Below the pieces are notes generated by a model that was not told the origin of the DNA, searched no databases, and was given only the letters and a program-made list of their open reading frames with translations. Positions 54,332 to 63,429 of a stretch of DNA of 64,000 nucleotides are shown here, in pieces. Made by a program: the position numbers and the translations under genes. Positions within the stretch are counted from its first letter, which is position 1, and each line of letters begins with the position of its first letter. This DNA comes from an uncultured Collinsella sp. (GTDB lineage: Bacteria > Actinomycetota > Coriobacteriia > Coriobacteriales > Coriobacteriaceae), in NCBI GenBank assembly GCA_958439425.1, contig CAUBVH010000003.1, positions 62,001 to 126,000 on the forward strand. The letters run 5' to 3'.

Positions 54332-55021
54332 TTGCCCGTCGTCGCCGCTATGACCGTTACCTCACACGCCACGGATGCCATGGTCGCCATCCCGTTTTGG
54401 CTCGAAATGTTCGCCGTCGTCGCGGCTTCAATCTCGGGCGTGTTGGTCGCGCGCGAGCACAAACTCGACCTGGTGGGTGCAGTTGCGCTCGCCGTGGTCT
54501 GTGGCTTGGGCGGCGGTCTTTTACGCGACATGACGCTGCAGGTGGGCAACGTCTACATCCTCAACCAGCCAATGGCGCTGCCGCTTTCCATTGCCACGGC
54601 AGCCATCATCTATATTTTCCCGGCAATCGTCGACAAGCCCGAAAAACTCATTCCCCTGCTCGACATCATCTCGGTCGGCATCTACGCCGCCACTGGAGCA
54701 GACAAGGCGCTGGTCTACGGCTTTGCGCCGGCGGTGTGCATCATGATGGGCTTTTTCACCGCGGTGGGCGGTGGCATGTTGCGCGACGGCTTTATGGGCG
54801 TGGTTCCGGGCATTTTCCAACGTACTAACTTTTATGCCATCGCCGCCATCGCCGGATCGACAAGCTATGTGTGTCTCGTTATGAGCGGCATCATGAGCAA
54901 TGTCGCCGCGCTGGTCGTATGCGTTGTCGTGACCATGGGTCTGCGCTGGCTCTCGCTGCGCTTTGACATCAAAAGCCCCACCGAAGAGGACATCGCGCGC
55001 TTTTTGCACCGCAAAAAGTAG
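54332..55021 (+). CDS. UPF0126/TRIC-type membrane protein (glycine-transporter-domain family)
   Basis: The 229-residue protein has about seven membrane segments and two repeats with the motifs CGLGGGLLRDMTL and AVGGGMLRDGFMG, the signature of the UPF0126/TRIC cation-channel-like family. Physiological substrate is unsettled. The open frame begins at 54071, inside the palindrome, so a TTG at 54332, seven bases after AAAGGA, is preferred; an ATG at 54350 is the alternative. Codon use is like that of core genes. Confidence 0.85.
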   Translation: MPVVAAMTVTSHATDAMVAIPFWLEMFAVVAASISGVLVAREHKLDLVGAVALAVVCGLGGGLLRDMTLQVGNVYILNQPMALPLSIATAAIIYIFPAIVDKPEKLIPLLDIISVGIYAATGADKALVYGFAPAVCIMMGFFTAVGGGMLRDGFMGVVPGIFQRTNFYAIAAIAGSTSYVCLVMSGIMSNVAALVVCVVVTMGLRWLSLRFDIKSPTEEDIARFLHRKK

Positions 55022-55090
55022 ATTGCGCGGGCTCATCCTTCGAAATACAACCGAGAGGTTCTTTTAGAGCGCCCACGCGTTGGGTACCCT

Positions 55091-55115
55091 GTTAGATGCA
55101 TATCGAGCATCTAAC
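55091..55115 (+). promoter_or_regulatory. Hairpin or operator in the leader of the bactofilin-like gene
   Basis: GTTAGATGC (55091-55099) is inverted as GCATCTAAC (55107-55115), just before the GAAGGA ribosome binding site. Confidence 0.5.
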
Positions 55116-55127
55116 GAAGGATTCACT

Positions 55128-56273
55128 ATGCCCCGCAATCAATTCCCGTCGACCCAGCGCTGTAAAGCGTGGGGCCGCATCACCATCCTATTCGCACTCA
55201 TCGCGCTGGCGATCACCGCGCTTCCCACGGCGTCGTTCGCCGGCACAGACACCGCAGGCAACGTACTTGCGACCGACAATGACGCCAATTCGTCCGGCGT
55301 CGAAGGTGACCTGTACTGGGCAGGTCAGGCCCTCAACTTGGACGATGCGTCCATCGGCCGCGACATAATTGCAGCAGGCGAGAGCCTCTCCATCCGCGAC
55401 TGCACGGTGGGCGGCGCCGTCCGCTTGGCGGCGCGCACCATCGACATTGCCAAGACTACGGTTGATGGCAGCGTGACCGTTGCCGGCCAGCATGTCGTGC
55501 TCAATTCCGACAGCACCGCCAACTGTTTCTATGCGATAGGCGAGACGGTTGCCCTGCGCGGCTCTACCAAGTCGGCAGCGCTTGCGGGCGATACGGTGAC
55601 TATCGATGGCACCGTCGAGGGCGATGTCGAGGTTTGGGCCGATAAGCTCATCCTGGGCAAGAACGCCCACATCACCGGCACCGTGAACGCGCACGTCTCC
55701 GAGGACCCCGAGCGCGCCGCGGGAGCCGAGGTCGGTGCGCTCAAGATCGACCGCACCGAGAACGAAGATACTTCCACCGTTAACGATGTCATCGGCGGTA
55801 TCGTCGCCGCGGCGCTTTCCACCTGCTTTGTCGCCCTACTGCTCGAACTCGTCTTTCCGCGCGCAACCGCCAGCGCCGCCGGCATGCTCCACCAGCGCCC
55901 CATGCCCCTGTGGGTGAGCGGTCTTCTGGGCACGATTGCTATCGTCCCCGCCGTCCTACTGCTAATTATCTCTATCGCTGGTCTGTCGCTTGCCGGAGCC
56001 CTCATGTGCGGTGTTATTGGCATCGCGTTGGTGTCGAGCGCCTTTGCGGGGTGCGCGATCGCCCGCATGGTCGGACACAACCAGAACCGCTACGCCATGG
56101 CAGCCGCGGGCGGCGTGGCCGCGGGCGCGCTTACGGCAATCCCCCTCGTAGGCGATTTCATCAGCGGCGTGGCCTTTGTCTTCACGCTCGGCTATGTTAT
56201 CCAGATCATCTGGCGCAACGCTCACCTCAAGTCGCAACAGCCGGCTAATACGCCGGAACTCCCCACCGCCTAG
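55128..56273 (+). CDS. Bactofilin-like polymer-forming domain protein with C-terminal membrane helices
   Basis: The 381-residue product has a signal peptide (about 1-40), a repetitive beta-helix region (about 50-215; SGVEGDLYWAG, DGTVEGDVEVWADKLILG) like the DUF583/bactofilin fold, and three or four membrane helices in the C-terminal 150 residues. Secreted bactofilin-like domains are uncommon; a surface scaffold role is a guess. GAAGGA precedes the ATG at 55128, which is better than the frame's first ATG at 55080. Confidence 0.75.
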   Translation: MPRNQFPSTQRCKAWGRITILFALIALAITALPTASFAGTDTAGNVLATDNDANSSGVEGDLYWAGQALNLDDASIGRDIIAAGESLSIRDCTVGGAVRLAARTIDIAKTTVDGSVTVAGQHVVLNSDSTANCFYAIGETVALRGSTKSAALAGDTVTIDGTVEGDVEVWADKLILGKNAHITGTVNAHVSEDPERAAGAEVGALKIDRTENEDTSTVNDVIGGIVAAALSTCFVALLLELVFPRATASAAGMLHQRPMPLWVSGLLGTIAIVPAVLLLIISIAGLSLAGALMCGVIGIALVSSAFAGCAIARMVGHNQNRYAMAAAGGVAAGALTAIPLVGDFISGVAFVFTLGYVIQIIWRNAHLKSQQPANTPELPTA

Positions 56274-56280
56274 CCGCCAA

Positions 56281-56313
56281 CCACCACAAAGGGGACAGGC
56301 ACCTTTGTGGTGG
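56281..56313. repeat. CCACCACAAAGG hairpin, copy C
   Basis: CCACCACAAAGG (56281-56292) pairs with CCTTTGTGGTGG (56302-56313), loop GGACAGGCA. It is the reverse complement of copy B. Confidence 0.75.
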
Positions 56314-56341
56314 TGCAAGCGAACCTGTCCCCCTTGCACCA
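56311..56341. repeat. GTCCCC-core hairpin
   Basis: TGGTGCAAG (56311-56319) pairs with CTTGCACCA (56333-56341) around CGAACCTGTCCCC. It shares three bases with copy C. Confidence 0.7.
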
Positions 56342-56342
56342 A

Positions 56343-56375
56343 AAAGGGCGCCGACCATCGCGGTCGACGCCCTTT
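56343..56375 (-). terminator. Intrinsic terminator of typA
   Basis: AAAGGGCG and CGACC pair with GGTCG and CGCCCTTT; TTTTT continues on the minus strand. Confidence 0.82.
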
Positions 56376-56402
56376 CTTGTTAGTCGCTATAAAGCCCAGC
56401 GC

Positions 56403-58241
<1,839 letters not shown>

Positions 58242-58358
58242 GTAGTTCCCCTATCTTCTATCCATATACAAACGGCACGCGTATGCGACCCGCCCAGCAA
58301 CACAACGCTCAGCGGGAATATTGAGCCTTTTACCGAAAACTCGTTTATTTTAGCGATT

Positions 58359-58808
58359 TTAGATAAGAGGGGTTTCCTCACCTGCAGGTTCAGGGTCTCT
58401 CCACATAAAACCATCGCCGGCGCCCATGCCCTCATACAGCACATATGCCGAAAAACCGCTCTCGAGCGCCGTCTCAAAGAAACTCACGAGTAGAGCGTCG
58501 TGGTAGCCGCCGTCAATCTCGACACAACCGGTGTAGCCGATGGCATAGCGGGCGATGCGGCCCAGGCCCTCGTCCTTAAGACCCATCTTGTGCTCGGAGA
58601 TAAAGTTGGTGGCCGCCTCGAGGCACGCCTCTTCGCCGTCCTCATCGAGCGCCGCCAGATATCGGTTGGAAGCAGCGTCCTCGATCGCCACAACTACGCC
58701 CGGATTCTCGCCGGCGGCAAGGTCGTCCAAGAACGCACCAATCAGGTCACACACCATGGCGTCGAGCTCGGCGGAGACGTTACCGGCGTCCTGCATATCC
58801 TGTGCCAT
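58359..58808 (-). CDS. Conserved-looking small acidic protein, function unknown
   Basis: I do not recognise this 149-residue product. It is soluble, acidic, without membrane helices, and rich in Ala/Glu/Gly. Segments such as GVVVAIEDAASNRYLAALDE and YVLYEGMGAGDGFMW look structured. AAGG precedes the ATG. It lies between the 128-residue membrane protein and typA, all on the minus strand. Confidence 0.7.
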   Translation of the reverse strand: MAQDMQDAGNVSAELDAMVCDLIGAFLDDLAAGENPGVVVAIEDAASNRYLAALDEDGEEACLEAATNFISEHKMGLKDEGLGRIARYAIGYTGCVEIDGGYHDALLVSFFETALESGFSAYVLYEGMGAGDGFMWRDPEPAGEETPLI

Positions 58809-58838
58809 CTTTAGACCTTCCCATCGAGTCCGGCGTCG

Positions 58839-59225
58839 TTACAGTTCTTGTGCCTCGGCAGCAATCTTGGCGGCAGCGTCGCGGGCGCGCATCATATCCA
58901 TCGCGCGCTTGTCGAGTACCTTGATCTGGTTGGTCAGCATTACTGCATCGACCACACCCCAGATTACCAAGCCTGTTGAAATCGAAAACCCAAGCGCACC
59001 AACTGTACCACGAAGGCGCGAGCAGATTGCCGCGACAAGGGCGGAGACGACAACCATCTTGATAAACGAGCCGCGGCGCTCGCGAAGCGTGCGGGCCTGC
59101 GTCACATAGGCAATGCGAGCCGCCTCAGAAGCCTCCGAGCGCATCTGGGCCTCGCGCGCAATGGCCGCCGCTTCAGCCGATACGCGGGTACCCATCAGCG
59201 ACCTCTCCGCTCGCGTGCCAGACAT
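58839..59225 (-). CDS. Small membrane protein, function unknown
   Basis: The 128-residue product has a charged N-terminal helix (Ala/Arg/Glu-rich), two membrane segments (FIKMVVVSALVAAICSRL and ALGFSISTGLVIWGVVDAVML), and a helical tail. Its ATG directly follows the stop of the bifunctional nuclease gene, so it may depend on coupled translation. No family was recognised. Confidence 0.7.
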   Translation of the reverse strand: MSGTRAERSLMGTRVSAEAAAIAREAQMRSEASEAARIAYVTQARTLRERRGSFIKMVVVSALVAAICSRLRGTVGALGFSISTGLVIWGVVDAVMLTNQIKVLDKRAMDMMRARDAAAKIAAEAQEL

Positions 59226-59726
59226 TTAGAAGTCATCGGGGGAGAGCGTATGGACGAACTCGTCGAACTTCTCGAACTCCTGCTCGTCGTCGACTTCCTC
59301 GGCGTGGGTGGAAACAGTGCCCAGGCGATTCATGATGTCGTCCTCCACAAACATGGGAGCATTGCTGCGCACGGCAAGGGCGATGGCATCGCTGGGGCGG
59401 GCATCGATCTTGCGCTCGTCACCATCGGCCAGTACGACAATCGTCGCGTAAAACACCGGCGGCTCGGCGCGAACGATCTCGATGCGCTCGAGTTTGGCGC
59501 CCAAGGCGTCAACGGTATCGAGCAACAGGTCATGGGTAATCGGGCGCTCGGCGCGACCGCTATCGATGCCGCGGCTGATGGCAGCAGCTTCAAACGAACC
59601 AGTCTGAATGGAAAGGGAACGCAGCGGTGCGGGCGAGTCCGATTTGCTGCAGCGCTCGCGAAGCACGATAAGCGATGGCACGGGACCGGCGGCCATGACG
59701 ATGGTCTCTATGTCGACACGAACCAT
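59226..59726 (-). CDS. Bifunctional nuclease family protein (BFN/DUF151)
   Basis: The 166-residue protein belongs to the bifunctional nuclease family, shown by RPITHDLLLDTVDALGA, VFYATIVV and the hallmark KIDARPSDAIALAVR. Family members cut DNA and RNA or act in regulation. An acidic tail (EEVDDEQEFEKFDE) follows. GGAGGTGTTCC precedes the ATG at 59726 rather than 59756. Confidence 0.88.
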   Translation of the reverse strand: MVRVDIETIVMAAGPVPSLIVLRERCSKSDSPAPLRSLSIQTGSFEAAAISRGIDSGRAERPITHDLLLDTVDALGAKLERIEIVRAEPPVFYATIVVLADGDERKIDARPSDAIALAVRSNAPMFVEDDIMNRLGTVSTHAEEVDDEQEFEKFDEFVHTLSPDDF

Positions 59727-59818
59727 GGAACACCTCCGGTACGTAGCGGTTAACACGCGGCAGCCCGCCGCATTGAATAGCTATACTACCCAAACTTTCG
59801 CACAGCACACAAAATCAA

Positions 59819-59853
59819 AGTAGTCTTTTTGGGACGGGGCTCTTTTGACTACT
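59819..59853. repeat. GGGACGGGG-core hairpin, second copy
   Basis: AGTAGTC (59819-59825) pairs with GACTACT (59847-59853) around TTTTTGGGACGGGGCTCTTTT. Confidence 0.65.
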
Positions 59854-59864
59854 CCAGCAGGTAA

Positions 59865-59897
59865 GAAAAAAGCCCCGAGGAAACCCTCGAGGCTCTT
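59865..59897 (-). terminator. Terminator of the tRNA-Ala/tRNA-Ile pair
   Basis: AGAGCCTCGAGGG pairs with CCTCGGGGCTT on the minus strand, followed by TTTTTT. Confidence 0.8.
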
Positions 59898-59908
59898 CAC
59901 AGTTTTGA

Positions 59909-59985
59909 TGGTGGACCTGACAAGATTCGAACTTGTGACCTCCCGGTTATCAGCCGGACGCTCTAACCAACTGAGCTACAGGTCC
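59909..59985 (-). tRNA. tRNA-Ile (anticodon GAT), copy 1
   Basis: A 77-base cloverleaf with acceptor GGACCTG/CAGGTCC, anticodon loop CTGATAA, T-loop GTTCGAATC and encoded CCA. The matching copy at 60133-60209 appears identical. Confidence 0.95.
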
Positions 59986-59989
59986 ATCA

Positions 59990-60065
59990 TGGTGGAGGTT
60001 AGGGGGATCGAACCCCTGACCTCAGGCTTGCAAAGCCCGCGCTCTCCCAGCTGAGCTAAACCCCC
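59990..60065 (-). tRNA. tRNA-Ala (anticodon TGC)
   Basis: A 76-base cloverleaf with acceptor GGGGGTT/AACCTCC, anticodon loop TTTGCAA, T-loop GTTCGATCC and encoded CCA. It lies four bases upstream of tRNA-Ile copy 1. Confidence 0.95.
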
Positions 60066-60076
60066 ACGGAGACAGT

Positions 60077-60121
60077 AATAAACACCCCAGCGGCGACTCG
60101 GCTCTCGCTGGGGTGTTTATT
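60077..60121 (-). terminator. Terminator between tRNA-Ile copy 2 and tRNA-Ala
   Basis: A 16-bp perfect stem AATAAACACCCCAGCG/CGCTGGGGTGTTTATT. On the minus strand it follows tRNA-Ile copy 2. Confidence 0.75.
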
Positions 60122-60132
60122 GCGAAAGAAAG

Positions 60133-60209
60133 TGGTGGACCTGACAAGATTCGAACTTGTGACCTCCCGGTTATCAGCCGGACGCTCTAACCAACTGAGC
60201 TACAGGTCC
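60133..60209 (-). tRNA. tRNA-Ile (anticodon GAT), copy 2
   Basis: Same 77-base sequence as 59909-59985, with encoded CCA. Confidence 0.95.
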
Positions 60210-60280
60210 ATCGCGCAAGGGATATATTAGACGAGTCGTTACGCGCGCGTCAACAACTTTTTTGAAAATCTTTGAGGGGT

Positions 60281-60416
60281 GTGTCAGACGGCTGGGCGAG
60301 ATGGGTTAGGTTTGCTGCTCGGGCAGTCCTGCGCAAGACGAAGGCCACATTAAGTGGCCTTCTTTGCGTGCGGAACTCGCGACAAACCTAACCCATCTCG
60401 CCCAGCCGTCTGACAC
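60281..60416. repeat. 136-bp element with 34-bp perfect inverted repeats
   Basis: Arms 60281-60314 and 60383-60416 are perfectly complementary; inside is a second hairpin GAAGGCCAC/GTGGCCTTC. It lies beyond the gyrA terminator. Confidence 0.75.
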
Positions 60417-60433
60417 GGGGCTCCAAGCTTGTC

Positions 60434-60467
60434 AAAAAAGCGGTCGGCGCGCAGGTGCGCCGACCGC
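60434..60467 (-). terminator. Intrinsic terminator of gyrA
   Basis: GCGGTCGGCGC pairs with GCGCCGACCGC, followed by TTTTTT on the minus strand. Confidence 0.88.
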
Positions 60468-60507
60468 CGATATAAGAGGTCTGATGATTTTTACCAGCTA
60501 GGGCCTC

Positions 60508-63246
60508 TTACTCGTCTAGGAGATCCTCTGGCATGTCGTTGCCGTCGCCTAGATCGACAGGGGTTTCTTCGGGGGCAGAGCCGTCTTCTGTGGCTTCGCC
60601 TTCGGGCTTTTCCTTGGCGGCCGTCATGCGGGCGACAGCGCATACGCGGTCGTTGTCGTCGACGGTCATCATCTTGACGCCCTGGGTGGCGCGGCCAGTC
60701 TGGCTAATCTCATCGGTCTTGACGCGAATGACCGTCGCGCCCTCCGTCACGATGAACAACTCGTGCTGCGGGCCCACCGTCTTCATGGCCGCGAGGTTGC
60801 CCTTACGCTCGGTCATTTGGATGGTGTAGACGCCCTGGCCGCCGCGATTCTGCTCCGGGTAGTCCGCGACCGGCGTGCGCTTGCCGTAGCCGCGCTCGGT
60901 GATGACGAATAGATCGCCGTTGCCGTTAGTGACTTCCATGCCCAGAACGCTCACGCCGTCCTTCATACCGATACCGCGAACGCCGCTAGTATCGCGGCCG
61001 GTGGCGCGCACCTGCTCCTCGGAGAACATGATCGCCTTGCCCGCGGTGGTGGCCAGGATAATCTTGTCGCCCTCGCGCACGCGGCGCACGTTCAGCAGCG
61101 CGTCGTCGTCACGCAGGTTGATAGCGATCAGGCCGTCGCGGCGGCTGCGGTCATATGCGCTCATCACGGTCTTCTTGACCATGCCGCTCTTGGTGGCAAA
61201 CATCAGGTACTCGTCGGCAGGGAACTCGCGGCAGCTGATGACGCTCGCGATCTTCTCGCCCTCCTCGAAGGGCAGCAGGTTGACGATTGCGGTACCGCGC
61301 GCCTGGCGCGTACCCACCGGCAGCTCGTGCACCTTCAGGCGATAGACCTTACCCTTGCTCGAGAAGAACAGCACGTACTCGTGCGTGGACGCGATGAACA
61401 TCTCGTCGATGACGTCGTCCTCTTTGAGGTTGACGCCCGACACGCCCTTGCCGCCGCGCTTCTGGGCGCGGTAGGCGGCCACCGGGATGCGCTTGACATA
61501 GCCGGTGTGGGTGATGGTCACGACCATGTCCTCATCGGCAATGAGGTCCTCGACGTCCAGGTCCTTCTCGACATGGCTGATCTCGGTGCGGCGCTTATCG
61601 CCGAACTTCTTGGAGATCTCGCGCATCTCTTCCTTAATGACGCCCAGGATCTTCTCCTCGTGCGCCAGCAGGTCCTCGTAGTAGGCGATGGCGCGGCGCA
61701 GGCCGTCCAGCTCTTCCTGGATCTTGTCGCGCTCCAGGCCGGTCAGGCGGCGCAGCTTCATCTCGAGGATGGCCGTGGTCTGCTCGGGCGTAAAGCCAAA
61801 GCGCTCGATCAGGCGGCTGCTGGCCTCAGAGTCGGTCTGCGAGGAGCGGATGATGCTGATGACCTCGTCGATATGGTCGAGAGCCATCAGGTAGCCCTCG
61901 AGGATATGGGCACGCGCCTGGGCCTTCTTGAGATCAAAGCGGGTGCGGCGGGTGACTACGTCGACCTGGTGGTCGATGTAGTGCTGCAGCATCTCGCGCA
62001 GGCTCAGGCATTTGGGAACGCCGTTGACAAGTGCCAGGTTGTTGGCGCCAAAGGTCGTCTGCAGCGAGGTGTACTTATACAGATTGTTGAGCACGACCTG
62101 CGGAATGACGCCCTTCTTGAGCTCGATGACCAGACGGATACCCTTCTGGTTGGACTCATCGCGCATATCCGAGATGCCCTCGATGCGCTTATCGTTGACG
62201 AGCTGGGCGATCTTCTCCTGCAGGGTGCCCTTGTTGACCATGTAGGGAATCTCGGTAAAGACCAAGCGGCTGCGACCGGTCTTGGTGGACTCCACGTGCG
62301 CCTTGGCACGCACGGTAATGGAGCCGCGGCCGGTCTCGTAGCTCTGCTTAATGCCGGCGCTGCCCATGATGATGGCGCCGGTGGGGAAGTCCGGACCGGG
62401 CATGATCTGCATGAGCTCGTCGACAGTGGCCTCGGGGTTGTCGATCAGGTAGCAGGTGGCCTCGATCGCCTCGGTGAGGTTATGCGGGGCGATGTTGGTG
62501 GCCATGCCGACGGCGATGCCCTGGCTACCGTTGACCAGCAGGTTGGGGAAGCGCGCGGGCAGTGCCTGGGGCTCGGCGAGCGACTCATCGTAGTTGGGCT
62601 GCCAGTCGACGGTATCCTTCTGCAGGTCGCGCAGCAGCTCCATGGCGGGCTTTGCCAGGCGGCTCTCGGTGTAACGCATGGCGGCGGCGCCGTCGCCATC
62701 GATGTTGCCAAAGTTGCCGTGACCGTCGATGAGCGGCGTGCGCATGGAGAACCACTGCGCCAGGCGGACCATGGCCTCGTAGACCGCGAAGTCACCGTGC
62801 GGATGGTACTTACCGATAACTTCGCCGACCGTCCAGGCCGACTTCTTGTGCGGACGGTTGGGGTAGATGCCGCTCTCGTTCATGGCGTACAGGATGCGAC
62901 GGTGCACCGGCTTTAAGCCATCGCGCACGTCCGGCAGGGCGCGCGCCGTGATGACCGACATCGAGTACTCGATGAACGACTGCTTCATCTCGCGGCCGAA
63001 CTCCGAAATCTGGAGCTGACCGCCGTTGATATCCTCGCCGGCCGAGGCGCCACGGTCGACTTCGCCAAAGCTCTCCTCGAGCTCGGCGTCGTCGTCCTCT
63101 TCCTCATCATCGGCATCGGGGTTATAGGCGTCCGGATCGCCGTCCTCGCCCTGCTCAGCACGGGCAAGCAGGCGCTTCAGATCATCGGGCATGCCGGCGT
63201 CGCCGGCCTCGTCCATACCCTCGTTATTGTTGATATCGTCTGCCAC
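60508..63246 (-). CDS. gyrA: DNA gyrase subunit A
   Basis: The 912-residue subunit cleaves and rejoins DNA. MRYTESRL holds the active Tyr; the C-terminal beta-pinwheel shows the GyrA box QKRGGKGV. Residues 1-75 are an acidic extension (EEEDDDAELEE) not found in E. coli. The quinolone site reads YHPHGDFAVYE, Phe153 standing where E. coli has Ser83. A GTG start five bases from AGGAGG is used. It lies directly downstream of gyrB. Confidence 0.97.
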   Translation of the reverse strand: MADDINNNEGMDEAGDAGMPDDLKRLLARAEQGEDGDPDAYNPDADDEEEDDDAELEESFGEVDRGASAGEDINGGQLQISEFGREMKQSFIEYSMSVITARALPDVRDGLKPVHRRILYAMNESGIYPNRPHKKSAWTVGEVIGKYHPHGDFAVYEAMVRLAQWFSMRTPLIDGHGNFGNIDGDGAAAMRYTESRLAKPAMELLRDLQKDTVDWQPNYDESLAEPQALPARFPNLLVNGSQGIAVGMATNIAPHNLTEAIEATCYLIDNPEATVDELMQIMPGPDFPTGAIIMGSAGIKQSYETGRGSITVRAKAHVESTKTGRSRLVFTEIPYMVNKGTLQEKIAQLVNDKRIEGISDMRDESNQKGIRLVIELKKGVIPQVVLNNLYKYTSLQTTFGANNLALVNGVPKCLSLREMLQHYIDHQVDVVTRRTRFDLKKAQARAHILEGYLMALDHIDEVISIIRSSQTDSEASSRLIERFGFTPEQTTAILEMKLRRLTGLERDKIQEELDGLRRAIAYYEDLLAHEEKILGVIKEEMREISKKFGDKRRTEISHVEKDLDVEDLIADEDMVVTITHTGYVKRIPVAAYRAQKRGGKGVSGVNLKEDDVIDEMFIASTHEYVLFFSSKGKVYRLKVHELPVGTRQARGTAIVNLLPFEEGEKIASVISCREFPADEYLMFATKSGMVKKTVMSAYDRSRRDGLIAINLRDDDALLNVRRVREGDKIILATTAGKAIMFSEEQVRATGRDTSGVRGIGMKDGVSVLGMEVTNGNGDLFVITERGYGKRTPVADYPEQNRGGQGVYTIQMTERKGNLAAMKTVGPQHELFIVTEGATVIRVKTDEISQTGRATQGVKMMTVDDNDRVCAVARMTAAKEKPEGEATEDGSAPEETPVDLGDGNDMPEDLLDE

Positions 63247-63322
63247 GTTACCTCCTCATGGTTTGCGTGGTCCATTAGTTCCCTACCACGGAGACGGATT
63301 ACCGGGAATGCCGGATAACCCT

Positions 63323-63429
63323 CCTAGGTTTTCCAGGTGCCCCAGGTTGCCCTGAAGGATGAGGGCGCACGCCTTGCGTGCGGCGCCCGAAATCCTGAAG
63401 GGCAAGATGGGGTGCCTGGGAAAGCTAGG
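63323..63429. repeat. Composite nested palindrome (type II) between gyrB and gyrA
   Basis: Outer arms CCTAG...CTAGG, then TTTTCC...GGGAAA, middle arms TTGCCC (63347-63352) with GGGCAA (63400-63405), inner ACGC/GCGT hairpin. It overlaps the gyrB stop (63425-63427). Compare 15846-15951. Confidence 0.75.

Noticed and set aside
59909..60209. Part of an rRNA operon
   Set aside because: No 16S, 23S or 5S sequence is found on either side.
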